A stretch of 64,000 nt of DNA from Uloborus plumipes (GCA_038373865.1 JAXGGA010002077.1:1-64000); one strand, 5' to 3'; shown: positions 1-10,911, numbered from the stretch's first letter. A program made the numbers and translations. Notes: generated by a model not told the origin, from the sequence alone.

Positions 1-978
1 TTGAAATGCTCTCTAACTAGAAAAAGTTCGTTTTAATATGAGGTCAGCAATAAGGGTCGGGGTTTTTTTTTTTTTTTTTTTACTTTTAGTTTAATCTTAT
101 TACTTGCTTTTAATATATTTTTAGTTAATTTTTACTTTTGTACTTATTTAAAGGGACATTTTAACTCTCTTAAAGGCAAGCCGGAACATAGAGTTTAACA
201 GGTCATGGTCCTGTCGCCAAGAAGGTTAAGTTCCTTCAGTTTAAAAAAAAAAGGTTGAAATGAAATTTGTCTTTTCGATTACTTTTCCCAATTCTCAGAC
301 CAAGCTTAATTAACCGAAAGCCATTTTCCCAAACATTGTCACCGAAACTTATTCATTATTTTCTTGATAACATCTTGTGGCAAATTGCTTCGCACTATCC
401 TTTTTTCTTTTTCCTAAGTATCACAAAAATCGCTTTGAATACTGCATTTGTTGAGTTAATATTAAATTTTCTGCTTAATTGAATGCTACTCTTTTGTGTA
501 AACTCTTATAGATACTCTAGGCAATAAAAGACTCAAGTAAGAAAGAAATTTAAACATTGAACTGTCCCATTTAGTGTTTACTAGTGTCTTCTCATTCCTA
601 TCAAATGCAAATATTCTTCTTATAAAATATTGCATGAATTATTAAAGTTATAAATATCATGCTTCTATAATATTTTCAATAAAATTTATTGCAAATCTTT
701 TGTGTGTGCTTTCATGTTATTACATTTATTCTAAATTGAATCGACTTCTTTTTTAACTTTTGCTACTGTTTACAACAGAACACTCAATTACAGTACACAA
801 CACTGCTATACTACAATGCAAAGTTGCTTGACACTGGCGTCGTGACGTCAGCGTGATGTCAGCCAATGAAAAACGAGCTAGATAAAACGTAACAGCCTAC
901 TTGGCGAATTAGATGAGATCCTTAACTGCTTGTGAGCTCTTATTGGCTCCGCGCATAGTGACGTTGGTACTCCTCTAA
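1..978. other. AT-rich spacer with a CRE/CCAAT cluster at its right end
   Basis: No coding region is recognisable. A poly-T tract lies near 65-80. At 843-850 there is a palindromic TGACGTCA, followed by TGATGTCA (854-861), CCAAT (863-867), an inverted CCAAT (942-946) and TGACGTT (959-965). That density of CRE and CCAAT boxes resembles an animal promoter, but no gene can be tied to it. Confidence 0.4.
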
Positions 979-982
979 CTTA

Positions 983-2559
983 CCCCCCCCTTGGCGATAT
1001 TTGAAAAAAATCGCCAATCATACGGCGATACATTTTTGTGTATGGTACAATGATGACGTTATTGGATGATTTGGAATGAGCTATGGTACTGGCAACCCTT
1101 CAACTACGTCATTTTAACTTGTTTGTGTTGTGGGATGTTATTGGAAGGCGTGTTGCTTTTTATTATTTTCGCTTTGTATCTAAAGAAAAAACGTATTACT
1201 GTTTTTTTATTTCAAAACTATTTACAGTAGTTGTCTATCCGTATTGGCGCCTAAGAAAATATGAGTGTTTGCAAGTGTTAAGTGAATGGTGGGTGTTAAC
1301 AAATGCTAGAAAGCGCGCCATTTTTTGAGTGCTAGATTAGTGGTATTTTCGCTATTGTGTGTTGTAGCCTAAGAAAATATGAGTGTTTGCAAGTGTTAAG
1401 TGAATGAGGGGTGTTAACAACTGTTAGAAAGTGCGCCATTTTTTGAGTGCTCGATTAGCGGCATTTTCGCTGTTATATGTTGTTGGAAGTGAAATCTTTG
1501 TGCTTTGGAAGTAGGGAGATGAACTATTTAGTGTTGTGTCAGTATGTGTCGTAATTAGCAGTTGTCATCTGTTGTATCGGCACATCTTAAGCAATACGAA
1601 GGTGAGTTCATATTTGGCTGTTTTGTTCAAAAATTGATAACATGAAAGATGAAATATTGAGGTTCATTTTTACTTAAATCTTGCAAAATGAACGAAACCC
1701 CGTACTTTATGCTACTTATTTGTTTCCTTAGCAACATATGGAAAAATACTTTTCTGTAGTTTAATAATACTTTTATAGCGTTTTTATTTATAAAAGCTTT
1801 AATTTTATGTACTGAATAACTAAAATAAGCCACCTCTGGTACTTTTGAAAAATATGAAGCGTCATTTTATGGAAAATTTTATAAGCAATTTTGAAACATA
1901 ATAGAAAATTAATTGATGGTTGTTTGCGACGTACTTAGGAGACGTTTTTACTATTCATATATCGAAATTTGAAGAACTTTTCAAATTGTTTTGAATTTAC
2001 ATTGACAAAATCCTTTAGTGCGACATATGTTTGAAAAGTTATTGATTTTGTTGTTGGCTAGTTTTTATTTACTATGCTACTATAGAAATAAGGAATCTTT
2101 GCTACTTTAAAAAACAAATAGTGTTATTTTTCTGCAAATGTATCTATACAGTAGTATTATTGCAGCGCTTATTTGCTGCATTTCATGCAGTTGTAGTACG
2201 TTGTTTTATTATGAACCATAGATGTTTTTGTTGGGTTGTTTTGTTGATTTTGAAGCGTATATTTGCAATAACTTTGCAGTATAGTATTGAGTGTGATTTT
2301 TTACTGTGCTGACTTTCGTATGCATGTGAGAAATCACTGTTATCTGAAAAACGTTTGTATTCTTCATTTGTTGAAATTGAGGATTTTTGATATTTCCTTT
2401 TCCACTATAATAGTGTTTTACATTTTTTATGTCAATATGAATTTTTCTGTTGGTGCCGAAAGTGCATCGCTAAGAATGTTGTACGATGTTTTTTGTCGTA
2501 CATCGAAGTCTTGGCGATGATTTTTTGGCGCCAACAGGAAAAAGTCGCCAAGAGGGGGG
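983..2559. mobile_element. TA-flanked DNA transposon (non-autonomous), TTGGCGA-type terminal repeats
   Basis: The left end reads CCCCCCCCTTGGCGAT and the right end reads GTCGCCAAGAGGGGGG. These are imperfect inverted repeats with TA directly outside both ends, as expected for a Tc1/mariner-type or pogo-type target. The core word TTGGCGA/TCGCCAA recurs just inside each end (about 1008-1027 and 2510-2550). There is no recognisable transposase. Family is unassigned. Confidence 0.6.
1250..1484. repeat. Two-copy direct tandem repeat, ~118-bp unit
   Basis: A unit beginning CCTAAGAAAATATGAGTG at about 1250 is repeated from about 1368 with few differences. Both copies contain GTTAAGTGAATG and GCGCCATTTTTTGAGTGC. 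The repeat lies inside the inverted-repeat element at 983-2559. Confidence 0.75.
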
Positions 2560-2610
2560 TAAGTCAGATTTGTTCCGTGACGTTTATTGTCAACTTAAGT
2601 TGCTGTGAAG

Positions 2611-2622
2611 TATAGCACAATA
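2611..2622. repeat. Left target-site duplication of the Penelope-like dimer (TATAGCACAATA)
   Basis: The 12-bp word TATAGCACAATA occurs here and again at 8451-8462, directly outside the outer (3') ends of the two inverted retroelement arms. It is read as the duplication made when the whole inverted structure inserted. Confidence 0.75.
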
Positions 2623-2713
2623 AATACTTCTTCAGGCTTTCACGGCCGGCGTCAATATGAAGAGGTATTTCCGGGCTTATAGGCCGTGGTCGATGAGAAA
2701 AATGAGTCCCAAA

Positions 2714-2746
2714 CGTTTCGTCGGACACTGCGGTCGACATCATCAG
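2714..2746 (-). ncRNA. Hammerhead-ribozyme-like core (left arm)
   Basis: On the minus strand the 3' tail of the element reads CTGATGA, then GTCG, an 11-nt loop and CGAC (a possible 4-bp stem II), then GAAAC. This is the order of the conserved hammerhead core, and Penelope-like elements are known to carry hammerheads. One extra U sits before the stem, and I could not place stem III or the UH cleavage site, so activity is unproven. Confidence 0.45.
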
Positions 2747-2793
2747 TGAGTAGTTTGCTGAGACTGACACGCTAGCTTCGGCCGCTCGGGTAT

Positions 2794-4051
2794 TTAAGCA
2801 AACTGCTGATGGCGTGTTGGCTCCTGATTGGTTGCTGTTTCTTCGGCCTCTGGAGCGTTCTGGATTCTGGATGGATTTTCCGGAATGGGTGAGCTGTCTG
2901 TTTCTGGACCGTTATGGCGAGCGGATCTAAGGACGGAATGCCATATTTTCGGTAAATTGAAGTTCTCTTCTTTTCTATTGAAGTTACGCGGATGCTTGAA
3001 AATTTCTATTGCTTCGCGATGAAGACGGGCATAGTAATGGGATGTTGTGGCCAGGATTTTTGTGTCTTTAAATTTAATGTTGTGGACTCCTTCCTGTTGG
3101 CTGTGTTCGGCCACTGCTGACTTCTCATAGTGTCCTAACCGGCAATGACGTTCGTGCTCGGAAAGGCGTGTCCTGATACTCCTCTTCGTGGTTCCAACAT
3201 AAACGGATCCGCACGAGCACGGAAATTTGTAGACTCCTGACGCAGAGAAGGGGTCACGGGGGTCCTTCACCGGGCGATAGTAGTTCCTTAGTTGGTTGGT
3301 GGGAGTGAAAACAGTCTTGACGTTGTGTTTCTCCAGGAGTTTCCCGAGCCGGTCTGTAATCCTGTGCAGGTACGGCAGGAAAACTTTTCCTAATGGCTCA
3401 ACTGGTGTAGTATCCTGTACATTATTTTGGGTCCTCCTGGGGTGGAGGGCTCTTCTAATTTCCTGTACTGTAAACCCGTTCGCTTGAAAAGCTTGTTCCA
3501 GATGTTTCTGTTCCTCCTTTAATTTTGTTGTCTCGCAGATTCTTTCTGCTCGCCGAGCAAGAGTTTTGATTACCGCCACTTTATGTCTCGGGTGGTGGTT
3601 GGAGTCTTTTTGAAGATATCGGTCCGTGTGGGTGGGCTTCCGATACACCTGGTGGCCAAGTGTCCCGTCTTCCTTTTTCGTCACAAGCACGTCAAGGAAA
3701 GGAAGCTGACTGTTATTCTCTTTCTCCATGGTAAACTGTATGTTGGGATGAATGTTGTTCAAGTGTTGAAGAAACAAATGCAGGTCTTCTTCACCATGGC
3801 GCCACACTGCGAAAGTGTCATCAACGTAACGGAACCAAACCTCGGGCTTCTTTTTGGCGGATGCAAGGGCCTTCTGTCCGAAAAACTCCATGTAGAAGTT
3901 GGCGATGACGGGACTCAAGGGGTTCCCCATAGCAACTCCATCCCGTTGCTCATAGAATTTTGCGTTCCACTGGAAATACGTGGTCGTCAGGACGTGCCAG
4001 AATAGGTTTCCGATGTCAGGAGGAAAAAGTGGAGTAATCAGGTCCAGGGAA
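2794..4051 (-). pseudogene. Penelope-like reverse transcriptase / GIY-YIG protein fragment (left copy)
   Basis: The open frame encodes the C-terminal half of a Penelope-like element protein, which reverse-transcribes the element RNA and nicks the target. Visible motifs include SLDLIT at the truncation, GVAMGNPLSPVIANFYME, the RT catalytic box FRYVDDTFAVW with the paired aspartates, and LPFLDVLVTKKEDG. Near the C-terminus is a modified GIY-YIG module, GVYKFPCSCGSVYVGTTKRS, followed by RTRLSEHERHCR; its CxC before the YVG is typical of Penelope endonucleases. The frame runs past the junction to 4152, but those extra residues are antisense of the other arm. The upstream half is missing, so it is not expected to be autonomous. 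Confidence 0.85.
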
Positions 4052-4350
4052 GGGGTCTTCACAAAAGTCCCAGTTGAAGACTCCCTGGACCTGATTACTT
4101 CACTTTTTCCTCCTGACATCGGAAACCTATTCCGGCACGTCCTGACGACCACGTATTTCCAGTGGAACGCAAAATTCTATGAGCAACGGGATGGAGTTGC
4201 TATGGGGAACCCCTTGAGTCCCGTCATCGCCAACTTCTACATGGAGTTTTTCGAACAGAAGGCCCTTGCATCCGCCAAAAAGAAGCCCGAGGTTTGGTTC
4301 CGTTACGTTGATGACACTTTCGCAGTGTGGCGCCACGGTGAAGAAGACCT
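4045..4350 (+). pseudogene. Penelope-like RT fragment, right copy, upstream part
   Basis: The frame reads FTKVPVEDSLDLIT, LFPPDIGNLFRHVL, GVAMGNPLSPVIANFY and FRYVDDTFAVWRHGEEDL, and then breaks at the transposon insertion after GAAGACCT (4350). It matches the left copy closely, with differences such as FRHVL for FWHVL and FFEQ for FFGQ. The continuation of the same protein is at 7326. Confidence 0.85.
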
Positions 4351-5905
4351 AGTGGTCTAGTCTCAGCCCATACGTAAATTTACGTACGTTAATCATGCCG
4401 TCACGTATGCACGCATCGTAACGAACTCTAATAACGTATGCTGATAACCGTACGTGCGGTAACTGCTTAGTCTCTGCCCAAATATTCCGAACGTACGTTA
4501 ACATTCGGCGTGTTTACGAACGTACTGAAAAATATTAAGCCACGCCTTTATTGCGATCCAAACCAGCCAATCGAAAATTATCGTTACAATCGGCGCGTAT
4601 CGTAATCGTTGACTTGGCAATGCTCGGCAGACAACGCTGTTACTTTTGTTTTCCATTGTTTGCACACACACAGACCTTTTCTATTACTTATGAGAAAAGA
4701 CAATGGGTGTCACTAAAAAAAAATCATTGACAAATATTGGAATTTAGATAAATAACAGCGGGAGTGTATTTTGAATAGTCAAAACAATTGATTTCATGAT
4801 TTATAAATTATTGTTGTTAACATATATACAGATTAAAGCGTATTGACTGTATGATATATCATAGAATATTGCATCTGTCACAATTTAAAGCATGATGGTC
4901 ATTTGACAACAGCCGAATTGAGTTTTATAAATCGGGTCTTCTTATTTTCAAGGGCAACAAAATTATGTAAAAACAGGAAGATATTGCAGCTTCACAAAAA
5001 AAAGTAATACTGTTCCTGAATTTGCCGACTTGTCATTTCGAGCTTGCCGAATGAGGAAAACTCTCAGTACCTCCCTTCGGGGCTCTTGAATATGTATAAC
5101 ACTATAATATTTTTCAGAATCTAATTTAAAATATTTTTGTGCTGGATATGGAATTAAAAACAAGTACTACAGGCCCTAATTAACACAATTGCCAGGGCCT
5201 GACTATGGCACAGGCCATCTAGGCCTGGGACTGGGGCCTCATCTTCCTAAGGGGCCCCTATTTTTTTAAAAACTGATGCACAGCATTGAAGAATTATGTA
5301 TTTTTAAGAAAAAAATAATGATTCATAAATTGAAAAATAAAAACAATCTCTTTTGATACTTAATTAGCACTTCTCTTATTTAGTTCATTTTATGTTAAGT
5401 AAAAAAGATTTCTTTCTTGAGCTGAAATTGATATAAAAAACAGTATCAGGGCTAGACATAATGCATACAGTGCAACTACATAGGGCCTTGCAGAGCTCCA
5501 TACAATGATCCCCAAAAATCGCCCCCCTCAGGGGTGCCCACAGGCAGGATTATGGCGCAAGTTGCGCCAACAAAATTTTAGGGGGAGGGGGGAATTTTTA
5601 AAACTGATTTATTTATTTAAATTATTTATTAATTTAGTTTTTTTATTTAAATTATTATTTTTTTTTTCGCGTGTGTGTGGGTGTGCTTGAAATGTGAGGA
5701 AGAGAAAAAAAGCGATTATATTCTGCGCATAATTTGTACTTTTAAAAAGTTAATACATGAAAAAATAATAGTTATAATTTAAAAAATAAATAAATAATAT
5801 TAGAAAAAAGAAATAAAAAAGAGGAAAAAAAATAAAAAGCACAAGAGGGTTGTGAATTTTTTTTTGGGGGGGGGGATAATTCGCGCCATTGAGCTTGGGG
5901 GGGGA

Positions 5906-5976
5906 TGGGTGAATACTTTCTTCATGATTTTGCAAACAAAACATCATTTTTAATGCTTTACGTCCATTTATAGGGT
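5906..5976. repeat. ~70-bp inverted duplication, copy 1 (partner 6839-6907)
   Basis: This stretch, around TTTGCAAACAAAACATC, is the reverse complement of 6839-6907 with only a few mismatches. The partner copy carries the splice donor of the transposase-like exon. The duplication lies wholly inside the Harbinger-like element. Confidence 0.75.
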
Positions 5977-6838
5977 ATTATTTAATTATCCCCCCCCCCC
6001 CTTGTATCGCCACTGCGAAAAAGATTTTTTTTTGTGACTTGAAAAGGCAGAGCACAGAAGGGGGCCTATAAAGTATTGTCGGCCTTGGGCCTAAATTTTT
6101 AATTGACAGTGTCATTTATTTATTTATTTTTTGTGAGAAAATCTTTCCTCGAAATATTGTCGTTACAAATCAAATTAAAGCGCATAAAATTGTTATTAAA
6201 ATGAGCTAATGTGCAACTCTGTACCTCTCATAGAACTTGAGTTATAATGTTTTACAACACTGCCAGCAAGAAAAACAAATGTTTTTTAACGAATTTCAGA
6301 AATTAATTACTGATTAATTATGAATAATAGATTTTTTAATATAAAAAAATAGACGTGAGGCCGCCCTGGACTTCTGAAACTGCCCCCCCCCCCCCCTCTT
6401 GAGGTGTTGAATTTCAGAATTGTAAAAAAAAAAACTATTTACTTGACATAAAATGTATTTTCAAGGTAAACCGTGCAAAGCCCGGCCACACAGCGTTATT
6501 AACAAAGAACAGTATTTAATTCAATTAATTGATGTAATTCTCGGGGCCGATCCGCCCAGCTGTCTATATATAAAAAAATAAAGTCTTCATTTTGCATGAA
6601 AAAAGTGCCCCCCCCCCCCCCCCCCCCCCATCGTGCTGCCTTGGGCTATAGCCCATTAAGCCCATACGTAAATACGGCACTGTTCAAGGGTAGGATTCCC
6701 AAAGTTACATGAAAATCCGAAACGGCCAGGTCGAGATTTCTTTCGTTTTTTGGTTGATTTAATATGGTTGAATAAAAGGAATCTGTGCGAAAAAAATAAA
6801 CAGCAACTTTCGTAAGGCGCGAACAAGGTTTGCTACTA

Positions 6839-6907
6839 CTCTATAAATGGACGCAAAGCATTAAAAATGATGTTTTGTTTGCAAAATAATGAAGAAAGTA
6901 CTTACCC
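6839..6907. repeat. ~70-bp inverted duplication, copy 2 (partner 5906-5976)
   Basis: See the partner. This copy reads CTATAAATGGACGCAAAGC through GAAGAAAGTACTTACCC and runs up to the donor of the transposase-like exon. Confidence 0.75.
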
Positions 6908-7049
6908 GCAAGTGAGCTGTTAGTCCTCCGGCGGGAAAACTATCTTTAATATCTTCCGTGAGGTGAATCGCTAAATTTTTTGTTAACCTGAAAAGTTTAA
7001 CAAATCTGCGATCTGAAAGCTCGAAAGCGTTGAATTGGTCTCTAAACAC
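6906..7049 (-). pseudogene. Harbinger-like transposase N-terminal exon remnant
   Basis: The minus-strand frame reads MFRDQFNAFELSDRRFVKLF, then RLTKNLAIHL, and ends GGLTAHLR at a good splice donor (CGG|GTAAGT). The pattern ELSDxxFxxxFRLTK...AHLR resembles the start of PIF/Harbinger transposases, and a 3-bp duplication also fits that superfamily. No downstream DDE exon is recognisable in the element, so it looks like a remnant. The assignment is from recalled family resemblance only. Confidence 0.55.
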
Positions 7050-7325
7050 TATTTCTTTCTATCGTTTCCAATCTTTCAACGTCTTCTAGTTGCTAATCCA
7101 ACGCAGCAAACGCGGCATCCATCTTGTTTTTTAAGTACGCAAAATGGTTTTCCGCCAGAAAGAAGACGGCGTAAATTTTCCGTATGTTTGCATTTTAGAG
7201 TACGTATTTTGCGTGCGGAAAAAAAGGGCAGAGACTAGCGGGTCTCGCCACATACGTTAAAATGACGTCACGGGCTGGTTTTGAATGCGGAGAATTTTTC
7301 CGTATTGGGCAGAGACTAGACCCCC

Positions 7326-8314
7326 TGCATTTGTTTCTTCAACACTTGAACAACATTCATCCCAACATACAGTTTACCATGGAGAAAGAGAATAACAGTC
7401 AGCTTCCTTTCCTTGACGTGCTTGTGACGAAAAAGGAAGACGGGACACTTGGTCACCAGGTGTATCGGAAGCCCACCCACACGGACCGATATCTTCAAAA
7501 AGACTCCAACCACCACCCGAGACAAAAAATGGCGGTAATCAAAACTCTTGCTAGGCGAGCAGAAAGAATCTGCGAGACAACAAAATTAAAGGAGGAACAG
7601 AAACATCTGGAACAAGCTTTTCAAGCGAACGGGTTTACAGTACAGGAAATTAGAAGAGCCCTCCACCCCAGGAGGACCCAAAATAATGTACAGGATACTA
7701 CACCAGTTGAGCCATTAGGAAAAGTTTTCCTGCCGTACCTGCACAGGATTACAGACCGGCTCGGGAAACTCCTGGAGAAACACAACGTCAAGACCGTTTT
7801 CACTCCCACCAACCAACTAAGGAACTACTATCGCCCGGTGAAGGACCCCCGTGACCCCTTCTCTGCGTCAGGAGTCTACAAATTTCCGTGCTCGTGCGGA
7901 TCCGTTTATGTTGGAACCACGAAGCGCAGTATCAGGACATGCCTTTCCGAGCACGAACGTCATTGCCGGTTAGGACACTATGAGAAGTCAGCAGTGGCCG
8001 AACACAGCCAACAGGAAGGAGTCCACAACATTAAATTTAAAGACACAGAAATCCTGGCCACAACATCCCATTACTATGCCCGTCTTCATCGCGAAGCAAT
8101 AGAAATTTTCAAGCATCCGTGTAACTTCAATAGAAAAGAAGAGAACCTCAATTTACCGAAAATATGGCATTCCGTCCTTAGATCCGCTCGCCATAACGGT
8201 CCAGAAACAGACAGCTCACCCATTCCGGAAAATCCATCCAGAATCCAGAACTCTCCAGAGGCCGAAGAAACAGCAACCAATCAGGAGCCAACACGCCATC
8301 AGCAGTTTGCTTAA
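7326..8314 (+). pseudogene. Penelope-like RT/GIY-YIG fragment, right copy, downstream part
   Basis: The frame resumes right after the inserted transposon at HLFLQHLNNIHPNIQFTME, continues through LPFLDVLVTKKEDG, and reaches the GIY-YIG-type module GVYKFPCSCGSVYVGTTKRS and the stop at 8314. It differs from the left copy at scattered residues (RTC for RTR, HPCNFN for HPRNFN). The open frame extends upstream to 7262, but those residues are transposon sequence. The protein is broken into two pieces by the insertion and lacks its N-terminal half. Confidence 0.85.
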
Positions 8315-8361
8315 ATACCCGAGCGGCCGAAGCTAGCGTATCAGTCTCAGCAAACTACTCA

Positions 8362-8394
8362 CTGATGATGTCGACCGCAGTGTCCGACGAAACG
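8362..8394 (+). ncRNA. Hammerhead-ribozyme-like core (right arm)
   Basis: This is an identical copy, on the plus strand, of the motif at 2714-2746: CTGATGA, GTCG/CGAC stem, GAAACG. It is unchanged between two arms that differ elsewhere. Stem III and the cleavage site remain unresolved. Confidence 0.45.
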
Positions 8395-8450
8395 TTTGGG
8401 ACTCATTTTTCTCATCGACCACGGCCTATAAGCCCGGAAATACCTCTTCA

Positions 8451-8462
8451 TATAGCACAATA
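8451..8462. repeat. Right target-site duplication of the Penelope-like dimer (TATAGCACAATA)
   Basis: Exact repeat of 2611-2622 next to the 3' end of the right arm. It supports insertion of both arms in one event. Confidence 0.75.
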
Positions 8463-10659
8463 CTTTATTTACTTTACGCAGTCACAGTAACTCACACGCT
8501 AAAATTAAGGATTAAATTTATGAATAAGAAATTTTTCCTTATTAAAACAATGATCGACGAACTTTGATCCCAGACGACGAATTGAAAATGTAAAGTGAAC
8601 CAAGAGTTCCAAAATTGTCCCGATTCGTGGCACCCTTCAAATACTTAAAATTTTCTAGCGGTACCTTACCCTATCTGTGTTATATGCAGATATATTAAAA
8701 CCAGTGGTTGGAAAAACTACATTTCTTTTGTTGCGAACTACAACTACTTTGTTATAAATGTAGTTAACTACAACTACAACTATTTTTTTTTAATGTAACG
8801 ACTACAAACTACTTTTGAATTGTAGTCGCTACTTCGCTACTTATTAAAAAGTAAATAAATAAAAAGCATAGACCGTTTGGGGAGGATTGACCGAAAAAAG
8901 TGGTTTACATCAATAAATTAACTCATTTGAATATGGAAAACAACTAGAATTGTCTTTCAATTTATTTGTTACTTTTCCTTTTTGCTCTTTTTTTTTTTTT
9001 TTTTTTTTGCTAAAATTTGCCTTTTTAGATTTTTCTTAAAATGTTTACAAATATTCGCCTAAAGAAAGGATTCAAAAGTTAAAAGATTGGAAGAATTCAA
9101 CCTTCATTTTTTTTTAATTTATTGCCAGGGAATATTTAGGAACAGGAAAATTATTTGAAGGAATAAAAAAATCATGATGCCAAATAAACCAATGACATCA
9201 AACAGATAGAATGTACTTCGTACACCGATAACCATTAGTTTCAAATTCGTACAGGAAAAGATAGTTCGCGCATTTCGTTCTTCTTCCTCACAACTCTTCT
9301 TAGGTTGCTAGACACTTTGACAGAAAGATATTGGATCCCTCGGTTATCATTTCACTTACTTATCTAAGTTTGTGATACATTCACAGCTTTTCCCCCTCGA
9401 AAAATTCTACGTCATGTAGGAATAAACAGAAATTTCTAAACAAAGTAAAATATAGAAGTCTGTGATCGAGAGGCAAAAAGCACTTGCTGTGACAACTACC
9501 TGCGTGCAGTAAAGCCAGGTCGTGGACGTTAATTCCTGCTCTTTGTGATATACATATTTACTGTGTGCGTACTGCATTCGGAGGCAAGCACTATGTCCGC
9601 AGTCTCTGTTGTATGGAACGCTGATTAGCTTCTTTTATAATCATTTTTCTACTTAGAAGTTATTAAGTTTCACATGCATAGAAGACTGCCTACCAGGCGC
9701 CTTGCCTCTGGAGAGAAGAAAGATTGTATAGTATAGATGAAGAAAAGTACACCCAAAGACAAGGTGGGAATCGTATCCACAGTCTCCCGCTTACACGATG
9801 CAGCTTCTACCACAGAGCCGCGGAACCCCGAAACTTATTCTTCTGAAAAGCAAAAGCAATGCACCACTTTAAACGCAGTCCTCTCATACTTAGTTGAAGT
9901 CTATTGGCCCAATATCAGTCTACCAATCAATCAATCTTCTAATACGAAACGATCGGCTGATGCGATAATCCCTGAGGCTGCCGATGCCATGTCGCTTCTT
10001 AAGATTCCATGAAGCATTGAGAGTGATAAGAAATCATCTTCAAGTTCCTGATCTGGTCGTTATTAGTCATAATTTACGAGCTTAAATGGACATGTTTGGC
10101 TTCTGAGAATACAATCCAAGCTGACTGAAAGGTAAATATTTTTCTTGTTTTCCTCATTTCACATTACTTTTATAACATGTCATTAATGCTTAAGGATTTA
10201 GGTTCTTATTTTGACTCTCTTAATTTCTTTCTGACATGCAATTTTAAATGTTTTGCTTAATGAACTTTGGTGGTAAGTGTGATGCGATTTACTTAGACTG
10301 GAATTGAGAATCAAAATATTTGAGCAGTTTATGTATGTGTCCGATAAAACCTCCTGTAACTGGCCTAACTGAGATAAAAGCAAGAGCCGATTTTAGAGAA
10401 AAGCTAATTAATTGAAGAAAAGCAAAACATCCAGCATATTATTTAAAGTATCCATCACCAGCGGTAATAGTGGCACATCTATGGTTGGGGGAAGGGGGCT
10501 ATCTCAAAAAGAGAAAGGACTCGTCTTGAAGCGAAATAAAGAAGAAATCTACTTTCAAACTTGCACTTTTGACAACATAAAACTTTCAACTTGAAGAACA
10601 CATGTCTGCTTAAAAAGAAATAATGAAAGTTTCCAGTATTCCTAGACGTAAGATCACAA
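8463..10659. other. Spacer with a possible hAT fragment; no supported gene
   Basis: A stretch at about 8702-8850 begins CAGTGGTTGGAAAAACTAC and is rich in CTACAACTAC and GTAGT words, resembling one half of a hAT element; no partner end is visible. A 91-codon open frame at 9737-10012 has no recognisable motif, and I do not call it a gene. Confidence 0.4.
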
Positions 10660-10911
10660 ACCAAAAAGCTCAGAATTCAAATTTCTTGTCTCTAAACGGC
10701 CATTTTCTTTCAAATATTGAATATATAGAGTAATAGAGATAAGCCTTTAAAGCATACAAATTGACAAAATTTAACACATTTAAGTATGAGTATTTTCCAA
10801 CAAAGATTACGGTTAACAATGAATTATCAATTCAAGGTTCACCTATTTCATTTTAGCATGAAATAAGTTAAATATAATGAAATACTGGGCAACGCCGTGT
10901 AATAAGCTAGT
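10660..10911 (+). mobile_element. Helitron-like 3' end, 5'-truncated
   Basis: The sequence ends CTGGGCAACGCCGTGTAATAA then GCTAGT, a degenerate hairpin followed by CTAGT, which is the Helitron 3' signature. The body (AAAGCTCAGAATTCAAAT, ATATATAGAGTAATAGAGAT) matches the complete copy at 44481-45213. The 5' part is missing. Confidence 0.6.

Larger units (their letters stand above)
2623..4051 (-). mobile_element. Penelope-like retroelement, left arm, 5'-truncated
   Basis: This is the minus-strand half of a head-to-head inverted pair. From the junction near 4051 it carries the RT palm, a linker, a GIY-YIG-type domain, the stop at 2794, and about 170 bp of 3' sequence with a hammerhead-like motif. 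The N-terminal half of a full element is absent. At about 1.43 kb it matches the right arm once the transposon in that arm is removed. Confidence 0.85.
4351..7323. mobile_element. PIF/Harbinger-like DNA transposon inserted in the Penelope right arm
   Basis: The element interrupts GAAGACCT|GCATTTG of the retroelement, and the left arm supplies the exact empty site. CCT flanks both sides as a probable 3-bp duplication. Ends are inverted: GGTCTAGTCTCAGCCCATACG on the left and the reverse complement of CGTATTGGGCAGAGACTAGACC on the right. A second TAGTCTCTGCCC copy lies just inside each end (about 4468 and 7228). A Harbinger-like transposase exon sits near the right end on the minus strand; the middle is low-complexity sequence with no recognisable catalytic domain. 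It is probably non-autonomous. Confidence 0.75.
4052..8450 (+). mobile_element. Penelope-like retroelement, right arm, 5'-truncated and split by a transposon
   Basis: This is the plus-strand mirror of the left arm. Retroelement sequence covers 4052-4350 and 7324-8450; 4351-7323 is a later insertion. Without it the arm is about 1.43 kb. It starts slightly further 5' in the protein than the left arm: VFTKVPVEDSLDLIT is readable across the junction. Its 3' tail ends at TACCTCTTCA, next to the TSD. Confidence 0.85.

Noticed and set aside
1083..2520. Short frames inside the first TA-flanked element
   Set aside because: They are low-complexity, Phe/Val-rich translations with no transposase motif; partly they cover the 118-bp tandem repeat.
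3583..4005. 140-codon plus-strand frame and similar frames at 2828, 3296, 7316, 7621 and 8086
   Set aside because: They are antisense shadows of the Penelope-like coding arms and show no motifs of their own.
4351..7323. CACTA/EnSpm assignment based on the short duplication
   Set aside because: The ends do not start CACTA, and the exon near the right end looks Harbinger-like.
9737..10012. 91-codon plus-strand frame
   Set aside because: It has no recognisable domain, splice context or codon signal; length is within chance expectation.
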